From: Hymenochaete sp. R1
Taxonomy: Eukaryota; Basidiomycota; Agaricomycetes; Hymenochaetales; Hymenochaetaceae
Assembly (NCBI GenBank): GCA_019400425.1
Contig: JAFREE010000262.1
Span: 1-21,270, forward strand
Length of the DNA stretch: 21,270 nucleotides
Reading direction: 5' to 3'
Positions 1 through 10,193 of the stretch are shown piece after piece. Positions within the stretch are counted from its first letter, which is position 1. Every line of letters begins with the position of its first letter. The notes beneath the pieces were generated by a model that searched no databases, was not told the origin of the DNA, and saw nothing but the letters and a program-made list of their open reading frames with translations. The position numbers and the translations under genes are program-made.

Positions 1-1186
1 TTCTCGAGACCGGGGTCGACCATCAAGTTATTGGGGTCGACGCGAGATGGGTGGGTGGGACCATCTCGAATAATAGACAGTTCTTCGTTACATTGTCTAG
101 TATAGTATCTTCGCAGCATCGAGAAATACAATTGGATAATCCAAATGTGTCCTCTACTGCGAGAACATATGTATGATAGAGCGAGTATCCCCAGGCACTG
201 TCCTTTGAGCATGAATGAAAATGTCTTAGAGCACTGTGTCAGCCCTTCGTCCGAGTCACGAAAAATTCCACTCAACGTCATCTTTTGCCGTGACCTTTTG
301 TTATAAGATTTTGAGTACCGCTAGGCTCAAGATGACGGTCAAGCTGGGGTATCACTCATTGACTTCAGTCTACATGGCGGTGGAAAGCAGCGCTTAAAGA
401 CGAAACAAATTTTGCGTGCGACAAGAATGTGCCACTTACGTAAGTCAGGTTCTCGACACGCTGCTCTCTCAAAGCTCCCACGGCTTTTTCACTGTTGCAC
501 TCGAAACATTTTGTTGCAGTATTCTGGCGGAGCCATGGCTGGGTGAACATGAGATACAGAGACTACCATATTAAGTAGCCTCGGTCTCTTAATCTCAACG
601 ACGCACAGAAACAAAAGCAAGATAATCACTATTCCTTAAGTACTTTACACCCATGAGTCACACAAGTTGGGGTATACTGTACGATTAAATACACGGGCTG
701 GCACAGACCAGGTAGGGGGTGGGTCAGGTCACCATGTGTCTTTGCTATGAAGGGCGATAGTGCGGCGCACGCATCCGTATGCAGTGTTTTGTGAAATGTC
801 GCGTTGGCCGGGTTGGGTTGGGTTGAGAGGAGTGAAGGCGATATGAAGGGTTTTTTCCAAAACAGAGATAGGGTGGAGGAACGAATGTCCGGTGAATGTG
901 AATGTGAATATGTAAACAACGATAAATAAGAGGAAGGATAGTCGAAACAAGCAGCGCGACAAGCCTAAACATGATTAAGACATGGGCGAAAACGAAAGCA
1001 AGGATGCGTAGGGGAATAGTTAGAAGAGGGTGTGTCGGGACGATACGGGAATCAAAACAACAGTCGATATCAAAGAAATAGAAAGGAAGGGAAGTGGAAA
1101 AAAGAAGGTAATTGAAAGAGTGTCCATGTTGAGATTTATGTCACATTACATTAAAGGCTAAACCATGGCCTCGAGGCGTTAGGCGC
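1..1186. other. Left-edge stretch with no supported gene
   Basis: No frame here gives a recognisable protein. The part nearest 1186 is presumably the 3' UTR and terminator of the F-box gene. Short tandem motifs are present: GGGTT three times near 810-825 and a TGAATG-type hexamer three times near 892-911. The 9-mer GGGGTCGAC occurs twice, at 12-20 and 33-41. A plus-strand frame is open from base 3 to about 176 and could be the tail of a gene starting outside the window, but nothing in it is recognisable. Confidence 0.5.
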
Positions 1187-3642
1187 TCAGAGGAAGAGGG
1201 ACGTCTCGAGTTCATGCCCGAAATCAAGCACAACCACCTTTTGATCGTGAGATGTACTACAAACAAGCAACGAAGCCCATCAGTAAAACATTCGACCACA
1301 CCAAAGGTGAAGAAAAGATAAAGAAAAAAAATTGCACAAACCTCACAATTCGCCTCACGTCGAACTTCACATCGAATATATGACTTTCATGCGTCCTAAA
1401 CTCACGCACGAGCTTTCCTGTCCCGTCGTTTTCGATATCGCGCAGGTCCCACACCTTTACAGACTGGTCGTAGCTCGCACTCACGAGCCGCTTTGTGCCC
1501 GCATCGTACGCGAGTGCACGCACAAGCAAGGTGTGACCGGAAAGAGTGGCAAGGCAGGCGCCTGTGGAGGCGCGCCATACCTTGATCTTGCAGTCGTTGG
1601 AGCCGGAAACAATGAGGTCACCCTGCGACCAAGAAGCATGATTAAGTGATTCTTTTTTTGGAGCAGAGAAAACGAGAGATTAACTTTGAATTCAATGCAC
1701 GCAAGACCACGGTCATGGCCTTCAAAGGTGCGGATGCGGGACCCAGTCACAACGTCCCAAAGCATCATCTTGCCGTCTCCGCTCGCGCTGACCACCTTAC
1801 CATCTTGCAGTCCGACCGCATTGACAGGTCCCTCGTGGCCTTGCAAGGTGTGGGCAAGGTTCAACGTCTTCCGGTCCCAAACTCGGATTAGTCCATCTTT
1901 CGAGCTGCAAGTTTTATGTTAGCACTGAGGCTCCGAAATACAAAACACACACAAAAATAGCTCAATGTATACGTACCAGCTGACTATCCATTGTCTGTCA
2001 ATGCGTAGGTCAAGAACTCCTCCGGAATGTCCTCTCAATACGCGCTTCACGAGCTCCGGGCCGGCATTCACAGTTTCCTTACTTCCATTGGTACGCCAAA
2101 GATGGCGCAAGTCCCACACTAAAACCGTGCAGTCACTGCTACCCGAGACCATGAACCCGTCGCCCTCGACTTCAGTTTCATCTCCATCCTCCAATGCATC
2201 GGCCCGTGCCACCGCGGTCTTGTCAAATTTGAGGCAAAGCACACTTCCTGCATGTCCCCTCAAAGTCGCAAGTAGCTTGCCAGACGGTAGGTCCCACACC
2301 TTTATCGTCCGGTCTCGCGAACCCGTCACAAGCCTGCGCGAGTCAAACTCGAGGCAGTAGACGCTGTCTGAGTGGCCTGTGATCCGTGTGACGCGCGGTT
2401 CGCCAGAGACCCATCGCGAGTCGAGTTCGCGACGCATTTTGTAGAGGTCCTTCCAGTCGAGCGCGAGCGGCGCTAGACGGGGGACTCCTTGACTATGACA
2501 TAGTCTATTGTATGAGTCCAGAGTATTCCGAGAGGCGACACTCGACAGCGAGTGCATGCGTTTACGGACCGGGTTCGCAACAGTGTGGGATATTCTCAGC
2601 CGAGCAGTGTATCGAGCTTTCCGTTCATTCACGCGCCAACCCTTATGAGCCACCTCTCGATAGAACAGGGCACGCCATACCAGACTGTCATCAGCGAGTG
2701 CCTTCCACCTCCGGCAAACTGTTCGGCATGAAAGTACCGAACGGAGATCCAGAAGGGCTAGAATCGATAATGAGAGTTCGTTGGGCAAGTAGCCGATAAT
2801 ATCTGGATGGATATGGTTAGCATAGGCGAGACCAGATTAGAATTAGACATATAAGTAAAATAGAATTCACCCTTTCCCGTCACCTGTCGCCAGTTAATGA
2901 AACACGCCTCATCAACGAGTTCGCCCTCCTCGCCATCAAGAGGCCCATCATCATATACACCCTGAGATTTGGTGCGGGCTCTCCTTGCGGGAGAGGAGAG
3001 TGCACCCCAGATGCGACCCAACGCCGCCTTGTTTATTTTCGGAGAGCGACGCATAGATCCCGCTAACCCGCTTTTAGGTGGCGTGATAAATAGTGTACAG
3101 TTTGGCGTACCCTCTGGGCCAGAGTTCGGAGAAGAAAAGACGTCGTAGATGCCGCTGGCCATGTGCGAAGGTGGTAAGACATGAACGAAAGACATCGGGG
3201 ACGGAGGAGAGATGAAAGAGTAGTCAGCGGTAGGCGTTGGAGACGGTGGCCTGGTCACTGTCTCGTCCGACCTTGCCTCTACGAAAGTCCCATCGACCAT
3301 GACGAGCTCGGTACCAGATGGATTATTGCCTCCCTCGCGGTCGCCATTTCTGCCATTCGAACCATTGAGTACCGCGCCAAGAAGCTTGCTGATTCGGGGT
3401 GCCCTTGGTTGAGGCATCATTAGGTTAGTTGGTTTGCTGCTGCCGCTTTCCCCGGGAGAGCTCGCGCGCGGAAAAGACAGAGATCCACCTGCATCCGAGG
3501 CGGATAATGCGTGTTTAGTGGGCAACTTGGGGCGCACGGGCGTTTGTCCAGAGACAGAGCGACGGTTGAGTGCCATACATTGCAGAGGCTTCGGATTTGA
3601 TGGGCCTGCTTCCAGACCAGTTTCCATAATGTTCGAGGGCAT
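1187..3642 (-). CDS. F-box/WD40-repeat protein (SCF substrate receptor)
   Basis: Five exons on the minus strand: 3642-2871, 2802-1977, 1904-1685, 1622-1342 and 1256-1187, giving 722 aa with every junction in phase. Residues 1-257 are Ser/Pro-rich and look disordered. The F-box is at about 259-307 (YLPNELSLSILALLDLRSV, then CRRWKALADD and VWRALF). A linker with WKDLYKMRRELDSRW follows at 374-387. Seven WD40 repeats run from about 396 to 720, each with a GH or TH start and a WD-type end such as TIKVWDL or LIRVWDR. Proteins with this order (Cdc4, Met30/SCON-2, FBXW families) bind Skp1 through the F-box and present substrates to the SCF ubiquitin ligase through the propeller. The exact orthologue is not clear. 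Repeat 2 carries an acidic insertion of about 20 residues near 453-472. The frame stays open upstream of 3642, but that stretch overlaps the divergent neighbour and looks like leader. Confidence 0.9.
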
Positions 3643-3862
3643 ATTCTGGACGCGTAAGAGAAGGAAGAGGTCGTCGGTGGTGGTGGTCAGAGGGAAAGAG
3701 TGAAGGAACGCGACGAAACGACCTCTTTCTCTCTCTAACCCCAACACCCTCAATGATCTCAGTAACCGTCGATCATCACGTGGATAAATCCTTTCTCTCT
3801 TTGGCTCTTGCCGACATTCATTGTCATCGTTGACGACAACATTGACCACGACGGCGGCAACG
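3643..3862. promoter_or_regulatory. Divergent promoter region, F-box gene / Asterix-like gene
   Basis: 220 bp separate the two start codons, which face away from each other, so both promoters and 5' leaders must lie here or overlap the neighbouring gene. There is no clear TATA box. The stretch is rich in CTCTCTTTC-type pyrimidine tracts and GACGACAAC-like repeats. That it serves as a shared promoter is inferred from geometry alone. Confidence 0.5.
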
Positions 3863-4411
3863 ATGTCCAGCCACGATGATCCAAGAGACGCCTCACTAGA
3901 GACGAAATTGACACTTCCGAGTGCGTGGAAGATGGACACCGCAGGTATATTTGCTCTTATTCTTTTAATGCTTGGCCAAATATATGTGATATATTTTGCC
4001 AGACGGTTCCTCCATGTCCTCGATGTTGCTGGCAGGAGCCGTCATGGTGACACGCAACAGGTCGGTCTATCAGCTTGCTTTACAGAGTGTTGAGAAAATT
4101 ATCTTATCAAGTGCCTTTGTTTAGATATCTCGCGTGGCCTGCTTTGGTGCTCGGCCTTAGTTCCTTCCTGAATCAGAAACCTCTGAGGTCGCGAGACACC
4201 GGTCCGCCATGGCAGACACTTATGTACGCACCCCATCTCCTATCTCCACTCTCTTTCTTCTTTGTGATGATAAAAAGAGACAACGTAACTCATTGCAACT
4301 CTTTCTTTTGTCTGCACTAGATCCGGAGTATCTGCCATTCTTCTTTCTTACCTGCCTATGATTCTCATCAAAGACCGTCCCCTACAAGTCCCGTTGCAAA
4401 ATACCTCATGA
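3863..4411 (+). CDS. Asterix/WDR83OS-like small ER membrane protein (PAT complex)
   Basis: Four exons: 3863-3944, 4003-4060, 4125-4223 and 4321-4411, giving 109 aa in consistent phase. The joined protein has a polar N-terminus with DDPRD at about 5-9, a first hydrophobic stretch (SSMLLAGAVMV), a second after RNRYLAW (PALVLGLSSFLNQKP) and a third (ISGVSAILLSYLPMILI). The order, the spacing, the AW...SSFLN motif and the late LSYL match the Asterix family. In animals that family pairs with CCDC47 in the ER PAT complex, which chaperones transmembrane segments. An alternative acceptor at 4085 would keep the frame and insert 13 residues, but it would need a 25-nt intron, so the 64-nt intron 4061-4124 is preferred. 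The C-terminus after the third helix (KDRPLQVPLQNTS) is short and polar. The assignment rests on motif recall, not on a search. Confidence 0.75.
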
Positions 4412-4871
4412 TGAACAACACTTCGATACTGATACAGATGTTAGCCAGCGTTACGGTAGGTGCATGGAGCCTCGCTACCTCGTTTATCATCTCATTAGGT
4501 TTGTATGAGAGTTTGATTGCGTACTTTCTCCACCTTTTGTAGCTTGTGATCAATACCACATATATCGTCCGACCCGTGTGCGAATATTTATTCCCACTCT
4601 CGAACCTCGAGACTGTCTAAGGTGTTCTTTCAACTGCCGCCGGTCAAGAAGAGCCTCGCTTGCCTGCGTCATAAGTCCTGCCCCCATACCGGGTCTTTTC
4701 AGTCCCTCGTTGCCATTCAAATTCTCGAAGTCCGACTTCTTCAGCCGAACTGCTGATTCAGATAAGATCTGTAATGGGGATTTTTTCACGCTCCCTTTGT
4801 CCGATTGGCATCGAACTTTCCACTGAACAGCTTTTATCCTCTCTTTACGCCAGATCGTCGTAATCCCCGAC

Positions 4872-4893
4872 TATCCGTATCCGTATCCGTATC
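4872..4893. repeat. TATCCG hexamer repeat
   Basis: Three perfect TATCCG units are followed by a partial fourth (TATC). It lies in non-coding sequence and is short enough to be a chance microsatellite. Confidence 0.8.
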
Positions 4894-5794
4894 GTCCTTT
4901 GTTATTGGATTTGCACTGGCAGGCGAGCCAAGCTAGAAGTCTCCGTGTGCCTTGTGGTTCGTCGGTGCTTTCGATATCAAAAGTCTAACGAATCCGATGC
5001 TTCCCTTGCACTTTTTATCTGAGAACCAGACGCGTCATGAGGAGGAAAGGAAGGGAGACGATCTTCGGAGATAAAGCTATTCTCCCAGCCAGCCACTCGC
5101 ACACACCACGCACCCACCGATTCCGCCATCCTCCGACAGATATATTCCACTTCCACTTCCAAGTCGTCCCTGCTGCCAACTTCCAAAACGAGTTCAATCG
5201 CCGTCGCTCTTTCCGATTCGCTTTTGGCATCGATACCGAGATGAGTCTTCTCGTCGAACCTGTACGTTCTTCCGAGATACAACTTGAACAAGTCAAGGAG
5301 GAAAGAAGTTTTTTTTGCACCCACGGTGCCACACGCGCCATTCAATCGACCTCCTCAGCTTTTTCTCACCGATATACATTCATCTTTATTTGGACCCATT
5401 GCAAAATAGCCACTCGGAAGAGATCCAACGTCACCATGGATGAGGACTTTAGGACCCGAGGCTAGGGTTCCGAAATCGACCAAGGAAAGAACGAAAAAGG
5501 ACATTACCGTCACTTCCAACACTCAAGCACTCGCACGGACATGGACATGTGGCGCGCTGCTCCCTCTCCTCCCCTTTTGCATAGCCTTCTAGTCTGGCCT
5601 GAAGTTCGTCCGGAAGAAGAAATGTCAGGCTCAGAAAGGCTTGGGTACTACTAATACTAATTACTATCGGAAGCTGGGTTCTTTATACGGCCAACGCGGA
5701 TGTGCGCATGCTTTAGACTCGGACGACGCCTTTGAATTTAATGGCCAGAAGACAGTCCAGGATGTGTATAAATACGTTCATCTTATAACGCACG

Positions 5795-5880
5795 GTGAGT
5801 TTCTTTCATTCATCGAAACTCGAGGCTCAAAATCCCAGATTCAGACTACGAGCATCTACTTTTTTTTTTCTTTCTTCCAG
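5795..5880 (+). other. Putative isolated intron (leader or unannotated gene)
   Basis: The donor CACG|GTGAGT and an acceptor after a long T-rich tract (TTTCTTTCTTCCAG) enclose 86 nt, the usual intron size in this window. Joining the flanks in the open upstream frame gives an uninterrupted frame from about 5591 to a TGA at 6060-6062. That TGA overlaps the thioesterase ATG at 6059-6061. The frame contains no ATG, so it would need an upstream exon. A 5'-UTR intron of the thioesterase transcript is the simpler reading. Confidence 0.5.
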
Positions 5881-6058
5881 TCTGCTCAGTACGTTTTCTT
5901 CCCAGCCATTCCCACTCTCTCGGAACATCCCAGTACTATTTCGGGTCGAGAGCTCTCTGCTTCTTCTTTTTCGGTGCCTGCAATTCGCCTCTTGTGATCG
6001 TGATCATCTATCCAACGTTAAATTCTCTCCGCCATAGGGGGTGTCCCCAGTCCTTATC

Positions 6059-7295
6059 ATGAACTCAAATACGACTACGACTACGAGGACCATCCAACCA
6101 CGTTCCGTTCCTCGCCCTCCTTCGAAGAATATGAAGCCTTCTTCCCCTTCTTCCTCTTCACAGCATCAATCCCAGTCCGAGTCCGAACGCACGCCGACGA
6201 AAACACCCAAGAAACACTGGGTAGACCCCTACGCTCTCCCCCGCGCGTCCGCCTCGTCTCTTACATATCACGATACCTCAAAGATAAAAGGCAACGCGCC
6301 GCTTGAAGCGAAACAGCTTGGGCTGAACGTCTTTGCGACGTATGGGGTTGGCAACAGGGAGGACGCGTTTGGGTGGAGGGCGGGAAAGGAAGTGAGGTGG
6401 ACGCGGATTGACGTTGAACATGACGATGCTATCGTTAGCTCGGGGGCGGAGAAAGGAAACGCGAACTTGAAGGCGAAGTCGGTGAAGGCTGTCGCTGAGG
6501 TCGTGGTGAATACATGTACGTCCACTCCTCATGTCTGTCCAAATAACAAGCTACTAATTTCAATGCGTATTGACTCCCGATCAATTATGGTCACGGCTGC
6601 GCGATGAACTTTATTCGCTTTTTATTGTATTACACTCGCTCCATCTCCGACGCTCCGCAACAGCTATGGTAAACGGGAATGAAATGATGCACGGCGGATG
6701 CATCGCCTATCTCATCGACAAGTACGTGTATCTTCATCTTACACCCCATCTATCACCTCGTAGTCTCCAAGAATCTAACCCATCGGAATCTCACAATCAC
6801 AACTCTATTTTAAAATTGACGCCCCGCAAACTCGCACGTTCATGCATGTCTACCTGCGCTGCACGATACAACCCATCGGAAAACAAACGACACCAGTTGC
6901 GGGAGCGTGCCCTTAGTCGTGCTCGGCGTTCTCCGCGGTGTGAATGGCGTCGGCGTTACGCAAGCGCTCAATGTGCTATTCCATGGTCCGGCACCCTTGT
7001 AAGTCATTCAACTTATTATCTGCTAGTGAGACAAAATCTGACAGCTCGTTTTCCCTTTCAAAACTTTGATATCTGCTCGGCACAGAGGGGCGACTTTGGT
7101 GATCACTTGTCATAGCCTGGCGCTCGGTGGGAGGAGTATGACGGCCAAATGCGAGGTGAGGAACTTCGAGTGTTGACGAGTGCGGAACTTGCTTTACTCA
7201 AATGAAACGACTGGTTTTGATCGCAGATCACCAACAAGTCTAATGGCAGACTCGTGGCGTCCGCGTTCTTGAACAAGATGGAGCCAAAACTGTGA
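6059..7295 (+). CDS. Hotdog-fold acyl-CoA thioesterase (4HBT/PaaI type)
   Basis: Five exons: 6059-6515, 6664-6721, 6897-6998, 7086-7155 and 7227-7295, giving 251 aa. Residues 1-60 are Ser/Thr/Pro-rich and low complexity, including a run of Thr codons. The hotdog domain begins near 80. The signature MVNGNEMMHGGCIAYLID spans about 154-171, with HGG at 162-164. It is followed by SVPLVVLGVL, GVTQALNVLFHGPAPLG, ALGGRSMTAKCEI and the C-terminal LVASAFLNKMEP, all in the order expected for fungal ACOT13/PaaI-like thioesterases. These hydrolyse acyl-CoA to acid and CoA; the physiological substrate cannot be read from the sequence. The start was taken at the only early in-frame ATG. The long low-complexity N-terminus is larger than the core family of about 140-180 residues. 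The gene converges on the HMG-CoA lyase gene with 152 bp between their stop codons. Confidence 0.87.
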
Positions 7296-7447
7296 CTGCT
7301 TCAGAAGGAAACGACGACAGAGGAGGGGATTTGTATGATCATTGTACAGATAGACTTGCCAACGCGCGTGTATTTGTCACATACACAATATATCCAGAGT
7401 CAGGCTTGATATTCGGAAGAAGCGTATGAGGATGCATTACTATTCGG

Positions 7448-8730
7448 TCAAGCAGCACCCTCTTTTAACTTGTTCTTCTCCCGCTGCCTCTTCGCCAACA
7501 ACGCCCTCCCAGCCCGACTCGCGTTCTCCCTCCCCAGCTTCTCAGAAATCCAGAACCCAATGTCCGTGAGAGCGTCCAAGTCCCCGCTGACATCGTACCC
7601 GGAGTCTTGGAGAGCATAGATGACGTCCTCCGTTGCGACATTGCCCGTTGCACCGGGAGAGTAAGGACAGCCGCCGAGTCCGCCTATGGAAGAATCGAAG
7701 GTACGGATCCCGGCGGAGAGAGCGGAGAAGATGTTGGCAACACCGGTGCCGAAGGTGTCGTGGAACTGAGGATGTGTTATTCAAGTTGGTCGATGAGTAC
7801 GAAAGGCGGGAATATGCCTTATCTTGGCTGACAGGATGCACTCACATGTCCCTACAAAAAACCAATTCAAATAACGTTAGACTCAAAGTTCATAGTTCAT
7901 GAACCTAAGCAGAGAAAGCACCCACAGCAAGCTTCTTCACCGGATTCGCACTCGCACTCGTCACGACAGACAACATGTCCAAAATCGTCTCAGGCGTCCC
8001 GGTCCCCGTCGTATCCCCCAGACTAACCTCATAGCACCCCATCTCAATCAACGCCTTCGTCACGTCCCTTACGCGCTTATAGTCTACCCGTCCCTCATAC
8101 GGGCACGTCACCACCACGCTCACGTACCCTCGCACTCTCAGCCCTGCGTCTCTCGCGGTACGCGCGACAGGTTCGAGTCTCTCCAGCGACTCGCGGACAC
8201 TGCAGTTCGTATTAGCGCGACTGAACGAGTCGGTCGCGGCTGCGAAGATGGCTATTTCGTCGGTAGGGGGTAGGGTATCTTGTGTATCGGACAGGATTGC
8301 AAGGAGATTGGAGAGCCCTTTGGAGTTCGGTACGAGGACGGGGTAGTGGACGTTTGGGAGGCGCGTCATGCGTTGGATGACTTCTGCTGTTCCCGCCATC
8401 TGCATGCACCATCATCCGGTTATCACTAGCTTTTGCAATGTAAGACAGCTACGTCGCGATCGTGCGCACCTGGGGTACCCATTTGGGGCTGACGAAACTT
8501 CCAGCTTCGATGGTCTTCAAACCCGCCTTCCCCAACCTGTTTATGAGCTCGATCTTGACGGCGGGGGGTATGATGCCCTTCTCGTTCTGGAGACCATCTC
8601 TTGGGCCGACCTCGACGATATTCACTTGTCTTGGGTGTAGATAGGTTGTTGCATACGTGCGCTTGGGTATATGTAGTTTCTGAGCGGATCGCAAGGCTCG
8701 TGCGGAACGTGCAGTAATTAGGAATGCCAT
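7448..8730 (-). CDS. Hydroxymethylglutaryl-CoA lyase, mitochondrial
   Basis: Four exons on the minus strand: 8730-8470, 8399-7926, 7851-7846 (6 nt) and 7765-7448, giving 352 aa. The enzyme cleaves HMG-CoA to acetyl-CoA and acetoacetate, the last step of leucine degradation. Residues 1-30 are rich in Arg, Ser and Ala and lack acids, as in a mitochondrial presequence. [12 protein letters not shown] (39-50) holds the catalytic Arg44-Asp45. [24 protein letters not shown] and [16 protein letters not shown] follow. [10 protein letters not shown] (246-255) gives the metal-binding His247 and His249. [15 protein letters not shown] (275-289) gives the active-site Cys280. The microexon encodes Gly246-His247. 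Without it the frame is kept but the first histidine is lost. The length is slightly above the animal enzyme. Confidence in the function is very high. Confidence 0.95.
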
Positions 8731-9314
8731 GCTCACATCATCATGGTAGAGGTTGAACTTGAAGGCCAGAACTCACGGATCTCGGAGTCGACGGACCGTA
8801 AAAAGGTCACGTGTACAGCTGCTTCCTTATGAAGAGCCGATTCTTTCGCAGCCTTCTAACTTCCTTGCGCCTTGACCGCCATGATTGTAGCCTGCGATGT
8901 GCAATACTGGTACTGCACCGAAACTATGCCAGCTCCCGGACTCTCGCTCTGCACATAGAAACATGCGTAGTCATGCACCTACATCTTTTAGCAGAGACCT
9001 CGTCAGTTACTCGCGTTCGCGTACTATCTTTAATGTTCAATCTGAGAAGCCATTGCCTGCAGTTGCACACGCGACTGTTTCAGGATGTGCGAAGCTGCTG
9101 ATGCATTTTGCCTTCGTGATCGATGCTGTTTTAAACGATGTTTGTGTGAGGTAAAGCAATTGAGCTGGTTACTTACTACGCGCCCTTCATGTTTCGGAGC
9201 TTCTTCGGATAATAATTATTTAGGGATCACATGATCCTCTTTTGCCTTTTTCCGTCTCCCCTAGCATTTTTCTCAACAAGATGACTTGAAAGTTCACTGT
9301 TACATCCGCCTACG
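8731..9314. promoter_or_regulatory. Divergent promoter region, HMG-CoA lyase / ADE8
   Basis: 584 bp lie between two start codons facing away from each other. The palindrome CACGTG occurs at 8808-8813 within GTCACGTG, 78 bp upstream of the lyase ATG. This is the core site of bHLH factors of the Cbf1/Pho4 type. No clear TATA box is seen. The frames open in this stretch give no recognisable product. Confidence 0.5.
8806..8813. promoter_or_regulatory. E-box (GTCACGTG)
   Basis: A perfect CACGTG core with a GT flank sits about 80 bp from the HMG-CoA lyase start. Binding by a bHLH regulator is inferred from the motif only. Confidence 0.35.
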
Positions 9315-10193
9315 ATGTCTGGATTCTCTCCCACAGGGCCGACCGAGAGCAACAACAAGCGTATAGTCGTCTTAATATCAGGCTCAGGTGAGCACCAAAA
9401 CGTTCACAGAGTACATCAGCTCTAAAAAGAAGTCTTCCTACAAAACACATCTCCTTCGTCCTCGTATCGTATCTCGATCAAATCCTATCCAGGCAGCAAC
9501 CTCCAGGCGCTCATCGACGCACAATCTACTCCTGCTCTCCCAAACGCAACCATCGTCCTCGTCCTCTCAAACAGAAAGGCGGCATACGGCCTCACTCGCG
9601 CCGCCTCTGCTAATCCGCCCATACCAACAGCGTACCTTGCGCTCCAACCATTCTTGAAGGCGAACCCGGGGAAGACGAGAGAGGATTATGATCGGGAGGT
9701 GGCGAAGATCGTGAGGGTGTCGAAGCCGGATCTAGTGGTACTGGCCGGATGGATGCATATTTTGAGCGAGACCTTTTTGGAGGGCATGGCTCTGGACAGG
9801 GAGGAAGACCTTGAGGGCGAAACGAAGGAGGCTACAGTTGAAGAAGAAGGTGTTCCGACCTCTGAACTTGGACCAGAAGATCGGCATCGACGAAGGAAAT
9901 CTCTGCAAACTCAAATCCCCGTAATCAACCTTCACCCCGCCCTTCCAGGCGCCTTCGACGGCGCAAATGCGATCGAACGTGGGTACGAGGCGTTCCAGCG
10001 CGGGGAAGTTACGGAATTAGGCGTAATGGTTCACCGTGTGATCGCCGACGTAGACAAGGGGGAGCCGGTAGTGGTGAGGAAAGTGCCGTTGGAGAAAGGT
10101 GAGAGCTTGGAGGTTTTTGAGAAGAGGTTGCATGAGAGGGAGTGGGAGGTGATCGTTGAGGCGACAGCGAAGGTGCTTGCAGAGGGATGGTAG
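9315..10193 (+). CDS. ADE8: Phosphoribosylglycinamide formyltransferase (GAR transformylase)
   Basis: Two exons, 9315-9387 and 9493-10193, give 257 aa. The enzyme transfers a formyl group from 10-formyl-THF to GAR in purine synthesis. RIVVLISGSGSNLQALID (16-33) is the N-terminal phosphate-binding segment, split by the intron inside Gly25. SNRKAAYGLTRA and PDLVVLAGWMHILSETFL follow. The catalytic Asn170 and His172 lie in VINLHPALPGAFDG, and Asp212 in VIADVDKGEPV. The C-terminal helix is REWEVIVEATAKVL. The protein is about 40 residues longer than the yeast or bacterial monofunctional enzymes. The excess is a charged, acidic insert at about 122-162, just before the catalytic strand. The gene is monofunctional, as in other fungi. 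Confidence 0.94.

Larger units (their letters stand above)
4412..6058. other. 1.6-kb stretch without a confident gene
   Basis: The first part is the 3' UTR of the Asterix-like gene and the last part the 5' leader of the thioesterase. Between them, several frames are open on both strands, for example minus 4977-5345 (acidic, about 120 residues, no ATG at its head) and plus 5591-5794. None gives a recognisable domain. A hexamer repeat lies at 4872-4893 and a convincing plus-strand intron at 5795-5880. An unannotated small gene or a spliced leader is possible. Confidence 0.45.

Noticed and set aside
806..826. GGGTT tandem units as a possible telomere-like repeat
   Set aside because: Only about three units, internal, and not the fungal TTAGGG unit.
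629..972. Overlapping minus-strand frames of 75-96 codons
   Set aside because: Two of the three overlapping frames start at an ATG and the third does not; all are low in complexity and lie downstream of the F-box gene stop. No recognisable domain.
4061..4085. Alternative 25-nt intron in the Asterix-like gene
   Set aside because: It is too short for a fungal spliceosomal intron and adds 13 residues absent from the family; the 64-nt intron fits better.
4261..4270. GTGATGA in the third intron of the Asterix-like gene, a possible snoRNA box C
   Set aside because: There is no box D (CTGA) before the intron end and no terminal stem.
4601..4620. GGTTCGAGA on the minus strand, resembling a tRNA B box
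   Set aside because: No T-arm stem pairs around it and there is no A box or acceptor stem at the right distance.
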